Positions 1-5,415 of a stretch of 6,272 bases of DNA are shown here, in pieces. Under the pieces are notes generated by a model. The model was not told where the DNA came from, ran no database searches, and saw nothing but the letters and a program-made list of their open reading frames with translations. Origin of the DNA: an uncultured Verrucomicrobium sp. Lineage in GTDB: Bacteria > Verrucomicrobiota > Verrucomicrobiia > Methylacidiphilales > GAS474. A program made the position numbers and the translations under genes. Location: contig CAISZB010000592.1 in NCBI GenBank assembly GCA_903889845.1, positions 1 through 6,272 of the forward strand, read 5' to 3'. Numbering within the stretch: position 1 is the stretch's first letter; every line of letters begins with the position of its first letter.

Positions 1-1
1 G

Positions 2-190
2 CCCAACGGCGGCTTCGCGACGCCGCCCGCCTCCCTCGGCGGCGGCAACGACGCCCCGCCGCCGGATCAGGCCCCGGCCCCGGCACCCGATCCGCAGCCC
101 GCCCCGCAGCCGACGCAACAGCCACCGCAGGCCCAGCAGCCCGACCCCTCCGCGCCCCAGAACACGGCGCGCCCCGGCCCGCCGCAGTAG
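2..190 (+). CDS. C-terminal tail of an unidentified protein, rich in Pro and Gln (partial)
   Basis: The reading frame is open from the left edge to a TAG stop at 188-190 and encodes the last 62 residues of a protein whose start lies outside the window. About a third of the residues are Pro and about a sixth are Gln, with Ala, Gly and Asp making up most of the rest, in runs such as PAPAPDPQPAPQ. Third codon positions are nearly all G or C, as in the definite genes here, which supports coding. The tail looks disordered, without a membrane segment or a catalytic motif. Such tails are common at the C-termini of cell-envelope proteins, including some penicillin-binding proteins, but nothing visible allows an assignment. 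The repeat copy begins about 35 bases after the stop. Confidence 0.6.
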   Translation, partial: PNGGFATPPASLGGGNDAPPPDQAPAPAPDPQPAPQPTQQPPQAQQPDPSAPQNTARPGPPQ

Positions 191-225
191 TGGATAGCCG
201 AGTCACGTTGCGGGAGCTAAGGGAT

Positions 226-329
226 CGCGACTGCTTGCGCGATAGCGCAAAGTTCCCGAAGGGGAAAACTAATTAGGTCGTGTTAGCGATTCCCGGCGGG
301 AATTGCTAACACGACCTAGCAGGGCCGGG
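226..329. repeat. Intergenic repeat, copy A, interrupted by a palindrome
   Basis: Bases 226-275 match 6142-6190 with about six mismatches and one gap (roughly 86 percent identity). After a 43-base interruption (276-318) the match resumes perfectly for 11 bases, at 319-329 against 6191-6201. The left part can fold into two small adjacent stem-loops: TTGCGC/GCGCAA around a GATA loop (235-250), and TTCCC/GGGAA (253-266). The motif CGATAGCGCAAAG is shared exactly by both copies. The repeat lies between two genes that run toward each other. It could be a non-autonomous mobile repeat or a structured RNA or 3' UTR element. No known RNA family was recognised. The outer boundaries are approximate, because similarity fades to the left of 226. 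Confidence 0.6.
274..318. mobile_element. 41-bp palindromic insertion with TA target duplication
   Basis: Bases 274-287 and 305-318 are perfect 14-bp inverted repeats. Pairing continues inward to a 3-base loop at 295-297, giving a stem of 21 bp with a single G-T pair. Copy B of the surrounding repeat reads straight through this point with a single TA (6189-6190). Here the 41-bp palindrome (276-316, ends GGTCGTGTTAGC and its complement) is flanked by TA on each side. This is the expected footprint of an insertion that duplicated TA, the target used by IS630/Tc1-mariner type transposases. There is no coding capacity, so movement would need a transposase supplied from elsewhere. A long hairpin acting as a bidirectional terminator between convergent genes is a compatible secondary role, though no T-tract follows it on either strand. 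Confidence 0.6.
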
Positions 330-351
330 GGGGGCAATCGCTTGAGGGAGC

Positions 352-375
352 GTCCTCTTTCATGGGAAAGAGGAC
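352..375 (-). terminator. Hairpin downstream of the SWIB gene
   Basis: GTCCTCTTT at 352-360 pairs perfectly with AAAGAGGAC at 367-375. One further C-G pair inside leaves an ATGG loop. The hairpin starts 21 bases after the stop of the leftward SWIB gene, where a terminator would be expected. No T-run follows in the direction of transcription, so it is either a weak or factor-assisted terminator or a 3'-end stabilising structure. Confidence 0.45.
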
Positions 376-396
376 ACCCGCCCCTTGCGGCTCGGG

Positions 397-672
397 CTAC
401 TTGACGTGGCCGGAGACGAGCTTCGTCATCTCGAACATCGTCACCGTCTTCTTGCCGTTGAAGACCTTCTTGAGCGCCTCGTCGGCGTTGATGTTGGTCT
501 TCTTCTTCGGGTCCTGAAGATTGTTCTTCTTGATGTAGTCCCACAGCTTCTTCGTCAGCTCCGTGCGCGGAAGCGGCTTCGCCCCCACGACGGCGGCCAG
601 GGCCTCGTCGGGAGTCACGGGTTTGAGAAAAGCAGCGTTGGTCTTAGCGGGCTTGGTGGTCTTGGTTGCCAT
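397..672 (-). CDS. Stand-alone SWIB/MDM2-domain protein
   Basis: This gene encodes a 91-residue protein. A short Lys/Thr/Ala-rich basic N-terminus (residues 2-12) is followed by a single SWIB domain at about residues 17-90. The domain shows the family pattern: KPVTPDEALAAVVG, then PRTELTKKLWDYIKKNNLQDP (residues 35-55), then the acidic/hydrophobic helix containing NADEALKKVF and the C-terminal MFEMTKLVSGHV. In eukaryotes SWIB domains occur in chromatin remodelling subunits. In bacteria short free-standing versions are found notably in Chlamydiae and related groups, sometimes fused to topoisomerase, and a role in DNA or nucleoid binding is usually inferred. The start at 672 was chosen because the family begins there. 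An in-frame ATG at 762 would add 30 residues that do not resemble the domain. No clear Shine-Dalgarno sequence precedes the chosen start. The gene is monocistronic and has a hairpin just downstream. Confidence 0.9.
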   Translation of the reverse strand: MATKTTKPAKTNAAFLKPVTPDEALAAVVGAKPLPRTELTKKLWDYIKKNNLQDPKKKTNINADEALKKVFNGKKTVTMFEMTKLVSGHVK

Positions 673-687
673 CGCGAAAGCATAAAC

Positions 688-704
688 GCGTTGTCCAACA
701 ACGC
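688..704 (-). promoter_or_regulatory. 17-bp palindrome upstream of the SWIB gene
   Basis: GCGTTGTCCAACAACGC has perfect 7-bp arms around a 3-base centre and lies 15 bases upstream of the SWIB start codon. On the minus strand a possible -10 (TATGCT) lies between it and the ATG, with TTGCGT 16 bases further upstream, so the palindrome would fall within the promoter spacer, as an operator would. The -35 match is poor and the implied transcript would be almost leaderless. The palindrome itself is certain; its function is inferred. Confidence 0.35.
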
Positions 705-871
705 AATGACAGACAAACCAAGTGCGTCTGATGGGGGAAATCCCGGTCCCGAAGGGCTGCACCTATCCGTTGCCTCCCCCCATCCCCGGATTCCCGCTTT
801 TCATCCCTTCTTTCCCCGATTCCGTCCCCCCCTCCTCGAACGGAGGCCGCGTTTGTCGCACGCTGGCCTCC

Positions 872-1030
872 ATGAAATCCCGGAGCCTCTTCCCCACCGT
901 CCCGCCCGTCCTCTTCCTGCTGGCCGCCGCGCTCCCCTCGGCCTGGGGCGGATCGTGGGTGCCGGTGCTGAACACCTTCCGCGACGCGCTGGAGCACCTC
1001 GAAGGCTTCTCCTGCGTCGTCACGTTCTAA
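872..1030 (+). CDS. Small putative secreted peptide
   Basis: A 52-residue open frame with a classical signal-peptide layout: a basic start (MKSR), a hydrophobic core (VLFLLAAAL, about residues 13-21), then PSA as a likely cleavage site near residue 24. The predicted mature part is about 28 residues, Trp-rich at its beginning, with a possible amphipathic helix (NTFRDALEHLEGF) and one Cys near the end. Forty-nine of 52 sense codons end in G or C, which strongly favours real coding. It stops 20 bases before the ATP-grasp gene and probably shares its transcript. No Shine-Dalgarno sequence is visible before the ATG and no family was recognised. If it is not translated, the span 673-1050 is non-coding and otherwise holds only the palindrome and pyrimidine-rich sequence. 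Confidence 0.45.
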   Translation: MKSRSLFPTVPPVLFLLAAALPSAWGGSWVPVLNTFRDALEHLEGFSCVVTF

Positions 1031-1050
1031 AAAACCAGGACACCCCCGCC

Positions 1051-2187
1051 ATGGACTATTACCTCCCGCCCGCCGTCGCCCTCACCGGTTTCTCCCGCAC
1101 CTGGTGCCGGGAAGGCCGGGGCAACTCCGGTTCCGCCGTCACCGCCAGCCTGCGCCGCCGCTGGCCCTCGATCCGCGTCGCCGCCTTCTCTCCCGACGCC
1201 GGCTTCGTCCGCGACGGCGCGCCCGACACCTCCACGCCGGAGCGGCCCGACGCCCGGTTCCACCTGCCCGACGCCACCGATGCGGGCTCCTTCCTCCGGC
1301 ACCTCGACGAGGCCCGCGCCGCCGTCCCCTTCGAGGCGATCGTCCCGCTCCTCGACACCGAGGTCGGCGTCCTCTACGAGCTGCGCGAGGAACTGCGCGA
1401 CCGGGGCGTCCTCGTCCTGCTCCCGGAACGGCACGCCTACGAGCGGTCCCGGCCGGAGGCCCTGCCCGACCTCGCCCGGGAGGCCGGGGTCCCGATGCCG
1501 GAGACCTTCGTCGCCCGGACCGGGGCCGAGGAGGCCGACGCCGTCTTCTGGGCCGGGGCCCACCTGGCCCGGCGCTCCGGCGCCCTCTTCGTGAAGCGGC
1601 CCTTCGAACGCGCCGTCCGCGTCGCCCACGTGGAGACGGCCCGCGTCGCGATCCGGGCCGCCTTCGCCCGAGGCAACGGCCAGGGCCCCGTCCTCGTCCA
1701 GGAAGCCCTGGAGGGGATCGAGACCGTCGGCGTCCTCGCCGTCGGGAACGGGAAGGGCGGCCTCTTCGCCTCCGGGACGATCCGCAAGCCGTTCCTCTCC
1801 CCCCTGGGCCGCTTCCGTCCCGGCGTCACGCTGAACGATCCCGGCCTCAACCGGACCGTCGCCGCCCTCCTCCGCACGCTGCGCTGGAACGGCCCGATCG
1901 AGATCGAATTCCTGCGCGACCTGCGCGGCACCTTCCACCTCCTGGCGATCCATCCCTGCTTCCCCGGCTGGGCCTACCTTCCCTCCCTCTTCGGGTGCAA
2001 CCTCACCGCCCTCGCCCTCTATCACCTGACGCAGAGCCAGGGCGGACGGGAGGTCGTCATCCCGCCGCAGCCCGCCCTGCCCCATGGCCGGATGGTCCCA
2101 CTCTGCCCGGAAAAGGAGGAGGTCCGGCTCCCCGCTCCGGCTCCCGTCCCGATCTTCATGGAGGGGGAAGAACCATGCCTCTTCTGA
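1051..2187 (+). CDS. ATP-grasp family protein with altered metal-binding motif
   Basis: A 378-residue protein laid out like the carbamoyl-phosphate-synthase-like ATP-grasp ligases. It has an N-terminal Rossmann-like part beginning VALTGFS (residues 9-15) and a hydrophobic stretch FEAIVPLLDTEVGVL. The ATP-grasp fold follows, with the nucleotide-binding Lys in FVKRPF (K182), the VLVQEALEGIE strand (214-224, E218 and E221) and the GPIEIEF strand (281-287) carrying one expected metal-binding Glu (E286). The segment that in this superfamily normally reads ExNPRF is AIHPCF here (299-304), so the second Glu is Ala, the Asn is His and the Arg is Cys. FPGW and the GCNLTALAL helix after it are preserved. 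ATP binding is therefore plausible but ligase chemistry is doubtful. An AGGA at 1037-1040 is a possible ribosome site. The C-terminus overlaps the next gene by 13 nt, suggesting translational coupling. The substrate is unknown. Confidence 0.8.
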   Translation: MDYYLPPAVALTGFSRTWCREGRGNSGSAVTASLRRRWPSIRVAAFSPDAGFVRDGAPDTSTPERPDARFHLPDATDAGSFLRHLDEARAAVPFEAIVPLLDTEVGVLYELREELRDRGVLVLLPERHAYERSRPEALPDLAREAGVPMPETFVARTGAEEADAVFWAGAHLARRSGALFVKRPFERAVRVAHVETARVAIRAAFARGNGQGPVLVQEALEGIETVGVLAVGNGKGGLFASGTIRKPFLSPLGRFRPGVTLNDPGLNRTVAALLRTLRWNGPIEIEFLRDLRGTFHLLAIHPCFPGWAYLPSLFGCNLTALALYHLTQSQGGREVVIPPQPALPHGRMVPLCPEKEEVRLPAPAPVPIFMEGEEPCLF

Positions 2188-3335
2188 TGACTCCTCCACG
2201 TCCTAGTTCCAGTTCCAGCCCCTGCCCCGCGCCTTGCATCGGCCCCCGCCCGGAGGACTGTCCCGCACCCGCCCCACTCCTTTCCCTTCCCTTCGACGGG
2301 GAATGGCGAGTCATTGCCGCGCCCGCTCCTATGACCAGCCCCGATGGGACGGGCTTCGGCCTCACCTTCGAGGCCGTCTGGCCCCCGTCGTGCGGCGTAC
2401 CGCTCCTCGCCCCCGCCGCAGGCCGCGTTGCGCGGGGGCCCGACCTGGGTGGAGGAAAAACGGCGGTGCGGCTCGAAATCGCACCCGGCCTTCACAGCCT
2501 CTGCGTCCTCCTCGGGCCATTGCGGCGGGGGGACCTCGCCGTGCGGGAGGGGGCGCAGGTCCGGCGCGGCGCCCGCCTCGGTTTCCTCCGCTCCCTCCCC
2601 CTGCCCCGCCTGGAGATGGAGATGCGGGAGGAACGGGACGGCGCCTCCGTCCCCGTCCCCTTCTGCCTGGAAGGATGCCGCGTCCATCACCGGAGGGAGA
2701 CCGACGGAGGCTGGCACTATCCCGGACGGGGTCTCCCCGTCGTCGGCGATCTCCTGGCCCATTGCGGGCGGACGCCGTGGATGGAACAGGGCTTCGATCC
2801 CCGGTTCGCCGCCCCGCGCCAGACCTACCTCCTCCACACCTCGGAGGGACGCCGCCGGGAAATCATCGACTTCGGGGCGGAGGCGGAGGGCGAAGTGGCG
2901 TGGCATTCCCGGACGCGCGGGGCCCTCCTCCGCGCCCGCCTGCGGGACGGCCTCCTCCAGCCCCTCCGGTACGAAGGCGAGGACCGGAGCCTTCTTTCCA
3001 TTCTATGGAACGCCGGGGCCTTCCCCCTCCACCCCCTCCAGGGAATGACGTGGGACGCCACGCATCCCTCGCCGCCCTCCCTAGGGCAGGCCGGGCCGGG
3101 CCGCCTCGCCAGATTGCTGAGCCTGAACCGGATCGCACCCGCCGTCCGGGCACGGGGCATCGGGGAAATCGTCTTCGCCGACGCGGCACGGGAGACCTTC
3201 AAAATCCGCCGCACCTTCCCCGCCCGTCCCGACTTCCTCCTGGAACTGACCTTCGACGGCACGCACGGCTTCGGCCTCGTCGAGGGATTGCTGAAAACGG
3301 AGCGGACGTGGAGCCACGTCCAGAGGGTGGAGTGA
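2175..3335 (+). CDS. Protein with degenerate M23/LytM-like peptidase domain
   Basis: A 386-residue protein. Residues 1-35 are Pro/Ser/Cys-rich low complexity with no signal peptide. Residues about 38-165 follow the M23 (LytM) layout: LPFDGEW, then GVPLLAPAAGRV (74-85, matching GtpVyApadGrV), then DLAVREGAQVRRGARLGFLRS (120-140, matching the V..Gq.V..Gq.iG repeat), then PRLEMEMR (144-151), which aligns with the family's PHLHFEVR. The zinc ligands are gone: His to Gly62 and Asp to Glu66 in the first motif, and both His of HLH to Arg145 and Glu147. Residues about 175-386 (HYPGRGLPVVGDLL onward) are unrecognised. GGAGGGGGAAG at 2160-2170 is a strong ribosome site for the ATG at 2175. A second ATG at 2187 overlaps the previous stop as TGATG but is less well placed. 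With no export signal and no ligands it is unlikely to be a peptidoglycan hydrolase. Confidence 0.75.
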   Translation: MPLLMTPPRPSSSSSPCPAPCIGPRPEDCPAPAPLLSLPFDGEWRVIAAPAPMTSPDGTGFGLTFEAVWPPSCGVPLLAPAAGRVARGPDLGGGKTAVRLEIAPGLHSLCVLLGPLRRGDLAVREGAQVRRGARLGFLRSLPLPRLEMEMREERDGASVPVPFCLEGCRVHHRRETDGGWHYPGRGLPVVGDLLAHCGRTPWMEQGFDPRFAAPRQTYLLHTSEGRRREIIDFGAEAEGEVAWHSRTRGALLRARLRDGLLQPLRYEGEDRSLLSILWNAGAFPLHPLQGMTWDATHPSPPSLGQAGPGRLARLLSLNRIAPAVRARGIGEIVFADAARETFKIRRTFPARPDFLLELTFDGTHGFGLVEGLLKTERTWSHVQRVE

Positions 3336-3349
3336 GGACGGAAAGTCCT
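3304..3349. terminator. Two inverted repeats at the convergent gene junction
   Basis: GGACGTGG at 3304-3311 pairs perfectly with CCACGTCC at 3314-3321, within the last codons of the rightward gene. AGGAC at 3335-3339 pairs with GTCCT at 3345-3349, bridging the 12-base gap between the two convergent stop codons. Both could form in either transcript. Neither is followed by a T-run, so intrinsic termination in either direction would be weak. They are the only candidates at this junction. Confidence 0.35.
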
Positions 3350-4172
3350 ACCGCTCCGCGTCGGCGGAGACGGTGATCACCTTCGGCTTCGGCGCGGGGT
3401 GCCAGACGTCGGCCAGTTCCCGCTCCTTCCGCTTCAGCGCGGCGTAGATGATCGCCTCCTCGCCGTAGGTCAACCACGGGCCGGGCGGGACGTCGGCATC
3501 GTCGACAAAGCGCCAGTGCGTCTTGTCGAGGCCGGAGAGGCCCAGGTAATCGTGGACGGCGGGGGAGACGTCGAGGCCCGCGCCGTTGAACTCCCGGGGC
3601 CGCTCGTCGCCGAAGACATAGGAAGCCATGTCCGTCCGGATCGGGCCGACGTCCTGCCACTGCGCGTAGGCCGACTTCCCGTTGCGGTTCATGATTTGCA
3701 CCCACTTCCCCTTGCACTGGGAGATATAGCGATCGGCCTCCCGCGGCGTGTGGTACCAGGGGCAATACTTCTTCGCCAACTCGGGATAGACGACGTCGTT
3801 GAACGGCAGCGCGACGTAGAAGGGATTCTGCGTGGCGGCGAACTTCCGGGGGACGAAGCCCTCGTGCCGGGACGGATCATCGACGCCGCCGTAGCTCTTC
3901 GTCCACGTCGCGTCCCAGGCGCTGGCCGCGTTCGTCGTGTCGCTGTAACTGCTCCCGCCTTGGCCGATCCAGAAGAACGTCGTGACGATGTTTTTCTTCC
4001 ACGGATAGGTCGTGGTCGGCTTCGTCTTCGGCTTCGCCGCCGCGTCGGGATCGGTCGCGTCGGCGGCCATGCAAAGGCCGTAAAAACCGAAGAGGGCCAG
4101 TGCGGCAAAAACCCACCGCCCGCTTGTCACGGGTAGAGCTGTAAAAACTCGGATGGCAGGAGCCCAGGGCAT
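3348..4172 (-). CDS. Secreted protein with double-psi beta-barrel-like motif
   Basis: A 274-residue protein. The N-terminus has a hydrophobic stretch at about residues 20-33 (WVFAALALFGFYGL) ending in CMAADA, consistent with signal peptidase I cleavage near residue 36-37. It does not fit a lipobox. A Lys/Thr/Pro linker follows (45-56). The conserved-looking body contains NPFYVALPFNDVVYP (116-130), CKGKWVQIMNRNGKSAYAQW (152-171), QDVGP (172-176), YVFGDERP and GLDVSPAVHDYLGL (198-211). The DVGP...GLDVSPAV..YLGL arrangement resembles RlpA-like double-psi barrels (DRGP...IDLS..AA..LG), including the Asp of DxGP. The W/F-rich ends and VPPGPW are features of an uncharacterised family. It probably acts in the periplasm or at the cell surface, and whether it binds or cleaves glycan is unknown. 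The start is uncertain, as no Shine-Dalgarno sequence precedes 4172, but the upstream promoter candidate gives a sensible leader of about 30 nt. Confidence 0.75.
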   Translation of the reverse strand: MPWAPAIRVFTALPVTSGRWVFAALALFGFYGLCMAADATDPDAAAKPKTKPTTTYPWKKNIVTTFFWIGQGGSSYSDTTNAASAWDATWTKSYGGVDDPSRHEGFVPRKFAATQNPFYVALPFNDVVYPELAKKYCPWYHTPREADRYISQCKGKWVQIMNRNGKSAYAQWQDVGPIRTDMASYVFGDERPREFNGAGLDVSPAVHDYLGLSGLDKTHWRFVDDADVPPGPWLTYGEEAIIYAALKRKERELADVWHPAPKPKVITVSADAER

Positions 4173-4208
4173 AGGGTTTCTAATGGGGAAAACTCGGGTT
4201 TCGTAAAA

Positions 4209-4236
4209 AGCGTATCTGTCCTTTAAGTCCTGTCAA
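4209..4236 (-). promoter_or_regulatory. Sigma-70-type promoter candidate for the leftward secreted-protein gene
   Basis: On the minus strand a perfect TTGACA (4236-4231) is followed after 16 bases by TACGCT (4214-4209), which keeps the first, second and last bases of TATAAT. Transcription would start near 4202, about 30 bases before the start codon at 4172. A small inverted repeat (CAACT/AGTTG, 4234-4247) overlaps the -35 box. Confidence 0.5.
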
Positions 4237-4344
4237 CTCGATAGTTGCAAAGAATGGAAGAGGGAAAAGCGGTACCCGGACGCTAAAGGTACAGGGGTGC
4301 GAATCGTACGGGGGTCTGTAAAAATGAGGGTCGGAACTTTCTTC

Positions 4345-4372
4345 TTGTCAAAAAAAACGGCTCTTCTACCGT
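4345..4372 (+). promoter_or_regulatory. Sigma-70-type promoter candidate for rpsB
   Basis: TTGTCA (4345-4350, five of six to consensus) is followed by an A-rich 16-base spacer and TACCGT (4367-4372). The layout is the same as that of the divergent promoter candidate 108 bases away (TTGNCA, 16 bases, TAC..T), which lends both some support. Transcription would start near 4379, giving an rpsB leader of about 187 bases. Confidence 0.4.
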
Positions 4373-4378
4373 CTAACT

Positions 4379-4565
4379 TCCTCCTCGTTCCGAAGAACGA
4401 AGGGGAAAACCATCCGAAAGGCAAGAAGCTGGAGATGCTTTGGACGGCTCGTCCGTCCTGGACTCCTGCGCGGTTCCCATTCAGTGGGAAACGACGTTGA
4501 AAGAACACAACGACGTCCCGGCCTCTGTCGCTCGGAATGAACCAAACTTAAAAGTTGTGAAGGAT
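4379..4565 (+). promoter_or_regulatory. Long hairpin-rich 5' leader of rpsB
   Basis: This gene-free stretch holds at least four possible hairpins: TCGTTC/GAACGA around a CGAA tetraloop (4385-4400), GGACG/CGTCC (4442-4454), TTCCCA/TGGGAA (4474-4490) and CGTTG/CAACG (4495-4512). The octamer AACGACGT occurs twice, at 4490-4497 and 4509-4516. In other bacteria rpsB transcripts carry leader structures through which S2 represses its own synthesis. A similar role is inferred here from position and structure only. No named RNA family could be matched. The 5' boundary depends on the promoter call. Confidence 0.4.
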
Positions 4566-5318
4566 ATGGCTAAAGTAGACATCAAAGAATTATTGGACGC
4601 CGGCGTGCATTTCGGCCACCGGACGCAGCGCTGGAACCCGAAGATGAAACCCTTCATCTTCGAGGCCCGCAACGGCATTTACGTCATCGACATCACCCAG
4701 TCGGCGAAGCAGATCGAGAACGCGGCGAACTTCCTCCGCGGCATCTCCGCCAAGGGGGAGAAGACCCTCTTCGTCGGCTGCAAGAAGCAGGCGCAGCAGG
4801 TCGTCGTGGAGCTCGCGCAGAAGAGCGGCTCCGCCTACGTCTCGGAGCGCTGGCTCGGCGGCACCCTCACCAACCTCGCCACGATCAAGAAGTCGGTCGC
4901 CCGCATGCGCCAGATCGACGACATCGAGGCCCGCGGCGCCGAGAAGGTCCCGAAGAAGGAACTCGCCGCCCTGCGCCGCGAGAACGCCCGCCTCCACAAG
5001 AACCTCGACGGCCTGAAGGACCTCGACAAGCCCCCCGGCGCCGTCGTCATCGTCGACCTCGTCCAGGAAGCCATCGCCGTCACCGAGGCGCGCCGCCTGA
5101 AGATCCCCGTCGTCGCCATCGCCGACACGAACGCCGATCCCGACCTCGCCGACTTCCCCATCGCGGGCAACGACGACGCGATCCGCTCCATCAAGGTCCT
5201 CCTGGAGAACCTGGGCGAAGCGATCGTCGAGGGCAAGGCCCAGCGCGGCGACTTCCCCCGCGGCAACCCGCAGGAAGCGGCCGTGACGGACGACACCCTC
5301 ACGGGCGTCTCCGCCTAG
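4566..5318 (+). CDS. rpsB: 30S ribosomal protein S2
   Basis: A 250-residue protein, full length for the family (about 240 in E. coli). S2 sits on the back of the small subunit between head and body and is needed for S1 recruitment and initiation. Signature segments are all present: the N-terminal ELLDAGVHFGHRTQRWNPKM (residues 8-27), IYVIDITQSAKQIENAANFL, LFVGCKKQAQ, SERWLGGTLTNLATI (93-107), the coiled-coil helices around KKELAALRRENARL, and VVIVDLVQEAIAVTEARRLKIPVVAIADTNADPD toward the end. The MAKVDIKELL start is typical of the family. AAGGA at 4560-4564 is separated from the ATG by only one base, unusually close, so initiation may rely on other features. A longer frame open upstream is not homologous to S2. 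tsf follows after 97 bases, the classic gene order. Confidence 0.97.
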   Translation: MAKVDIKELLDAGVHFGHRTQRWNPKMKPFIFEARNGIYVIDITQSAKQIENAANFLRGISAKGEKTLFVGCKKQAQQVVVELAQKSGSAYVSERWLGGTLTNLATIKKSVARMRQIDDIEARGAEKVPKKELAALRRENARLHKNLDGLKDLDKPPGAVVIVDLVQEAIAVTEARRLKIPVVAIADTNADPDLADFPIAGNDDAIRSIKVLLENLGEAIVEGKAQRGDFPRGNPQEAAVTDDTLTGVSA

Positions 5319-5319
5319 C

Positions 5320-5381
5320 CCTTTAGCCCAAAGGCTTTTCAGAACATCCGCCCCTCCGGCCTGTCCGGGCGGGCGGATTTT
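5320..5381 (+). terminator. Intercistronic terminator or attenuator between rpsB and tsf
   Basis: Two structures stand in tandem. CCTTT/AAAGG (5320-5334) is followed by CTTTT. ATCCGCCC/GGGCGGAT (5346-5353 with 5371-5378) encloses an inner CCGG/CCGG hairpin (5356-5368) and leads into TTTT at 5378-5381. The second is GC-rich enough to terminate at least part of the transcription and would lower tsf relative to rpsB unless tsf has its own promoter. No convincing promoter was seen between it and tsf. Confidence 0.55.
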
Positions 5382-5415
5382 CAATTACCAAACCACCCCC
5401 GACCCCACTCCTCCC

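Noticed and set aside
673..762. Longer SWIB product starting at 762
   Set aside because: The 30 added residues are not SWIB-like and contain the palindrome and promoter-like region.
385..1050. Upstream in-frame extension of the ATP-grasp gene to position 385
   Set aside because: The extension runs antisense through the SWIB gene and has no resemblance to the family. The ATG at 1051 starts just before the Rossmann-like segment and has an AGGA upstream.
1104..2174. Extension of the M23-like gene back to 1104
   Set aside because: The extra part is an Arg/Pro-rich shadow in another frame of the ATP-grasp gene. The strong ribosome site at 2160-2170 supports the start at 2175.
872..2187. Graspetide (omega-ester peptide) cluster made of the small peptide and the ATP-grasp protein
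   Set aside because: The peptide has a Sec-type signal rather than a graspetide leader and lacks repeated Thr/Ser with Glu/Asp cores. The ATP-grasp protein resembles carbamoyl-phosphate-synthase-like members and lacks key metal ligands.
1027..2199. Long antisense open frame of 390 codons opposite the ATP-grasp gene
   Set aside because: It is a by-product of high GC content. The translation is Gly/Glu/Asp/Ala-rich without domain motifs, while the plus strand has clear ATP-grasp motifs.
4435..4500. 21-codon leader peptide before rpsB
   Set aside because: GGAG abuts the ATG with no spacing, the peptide has no run of regulatory codons, and it overlaps the hairpins. Not supportable as a gene.
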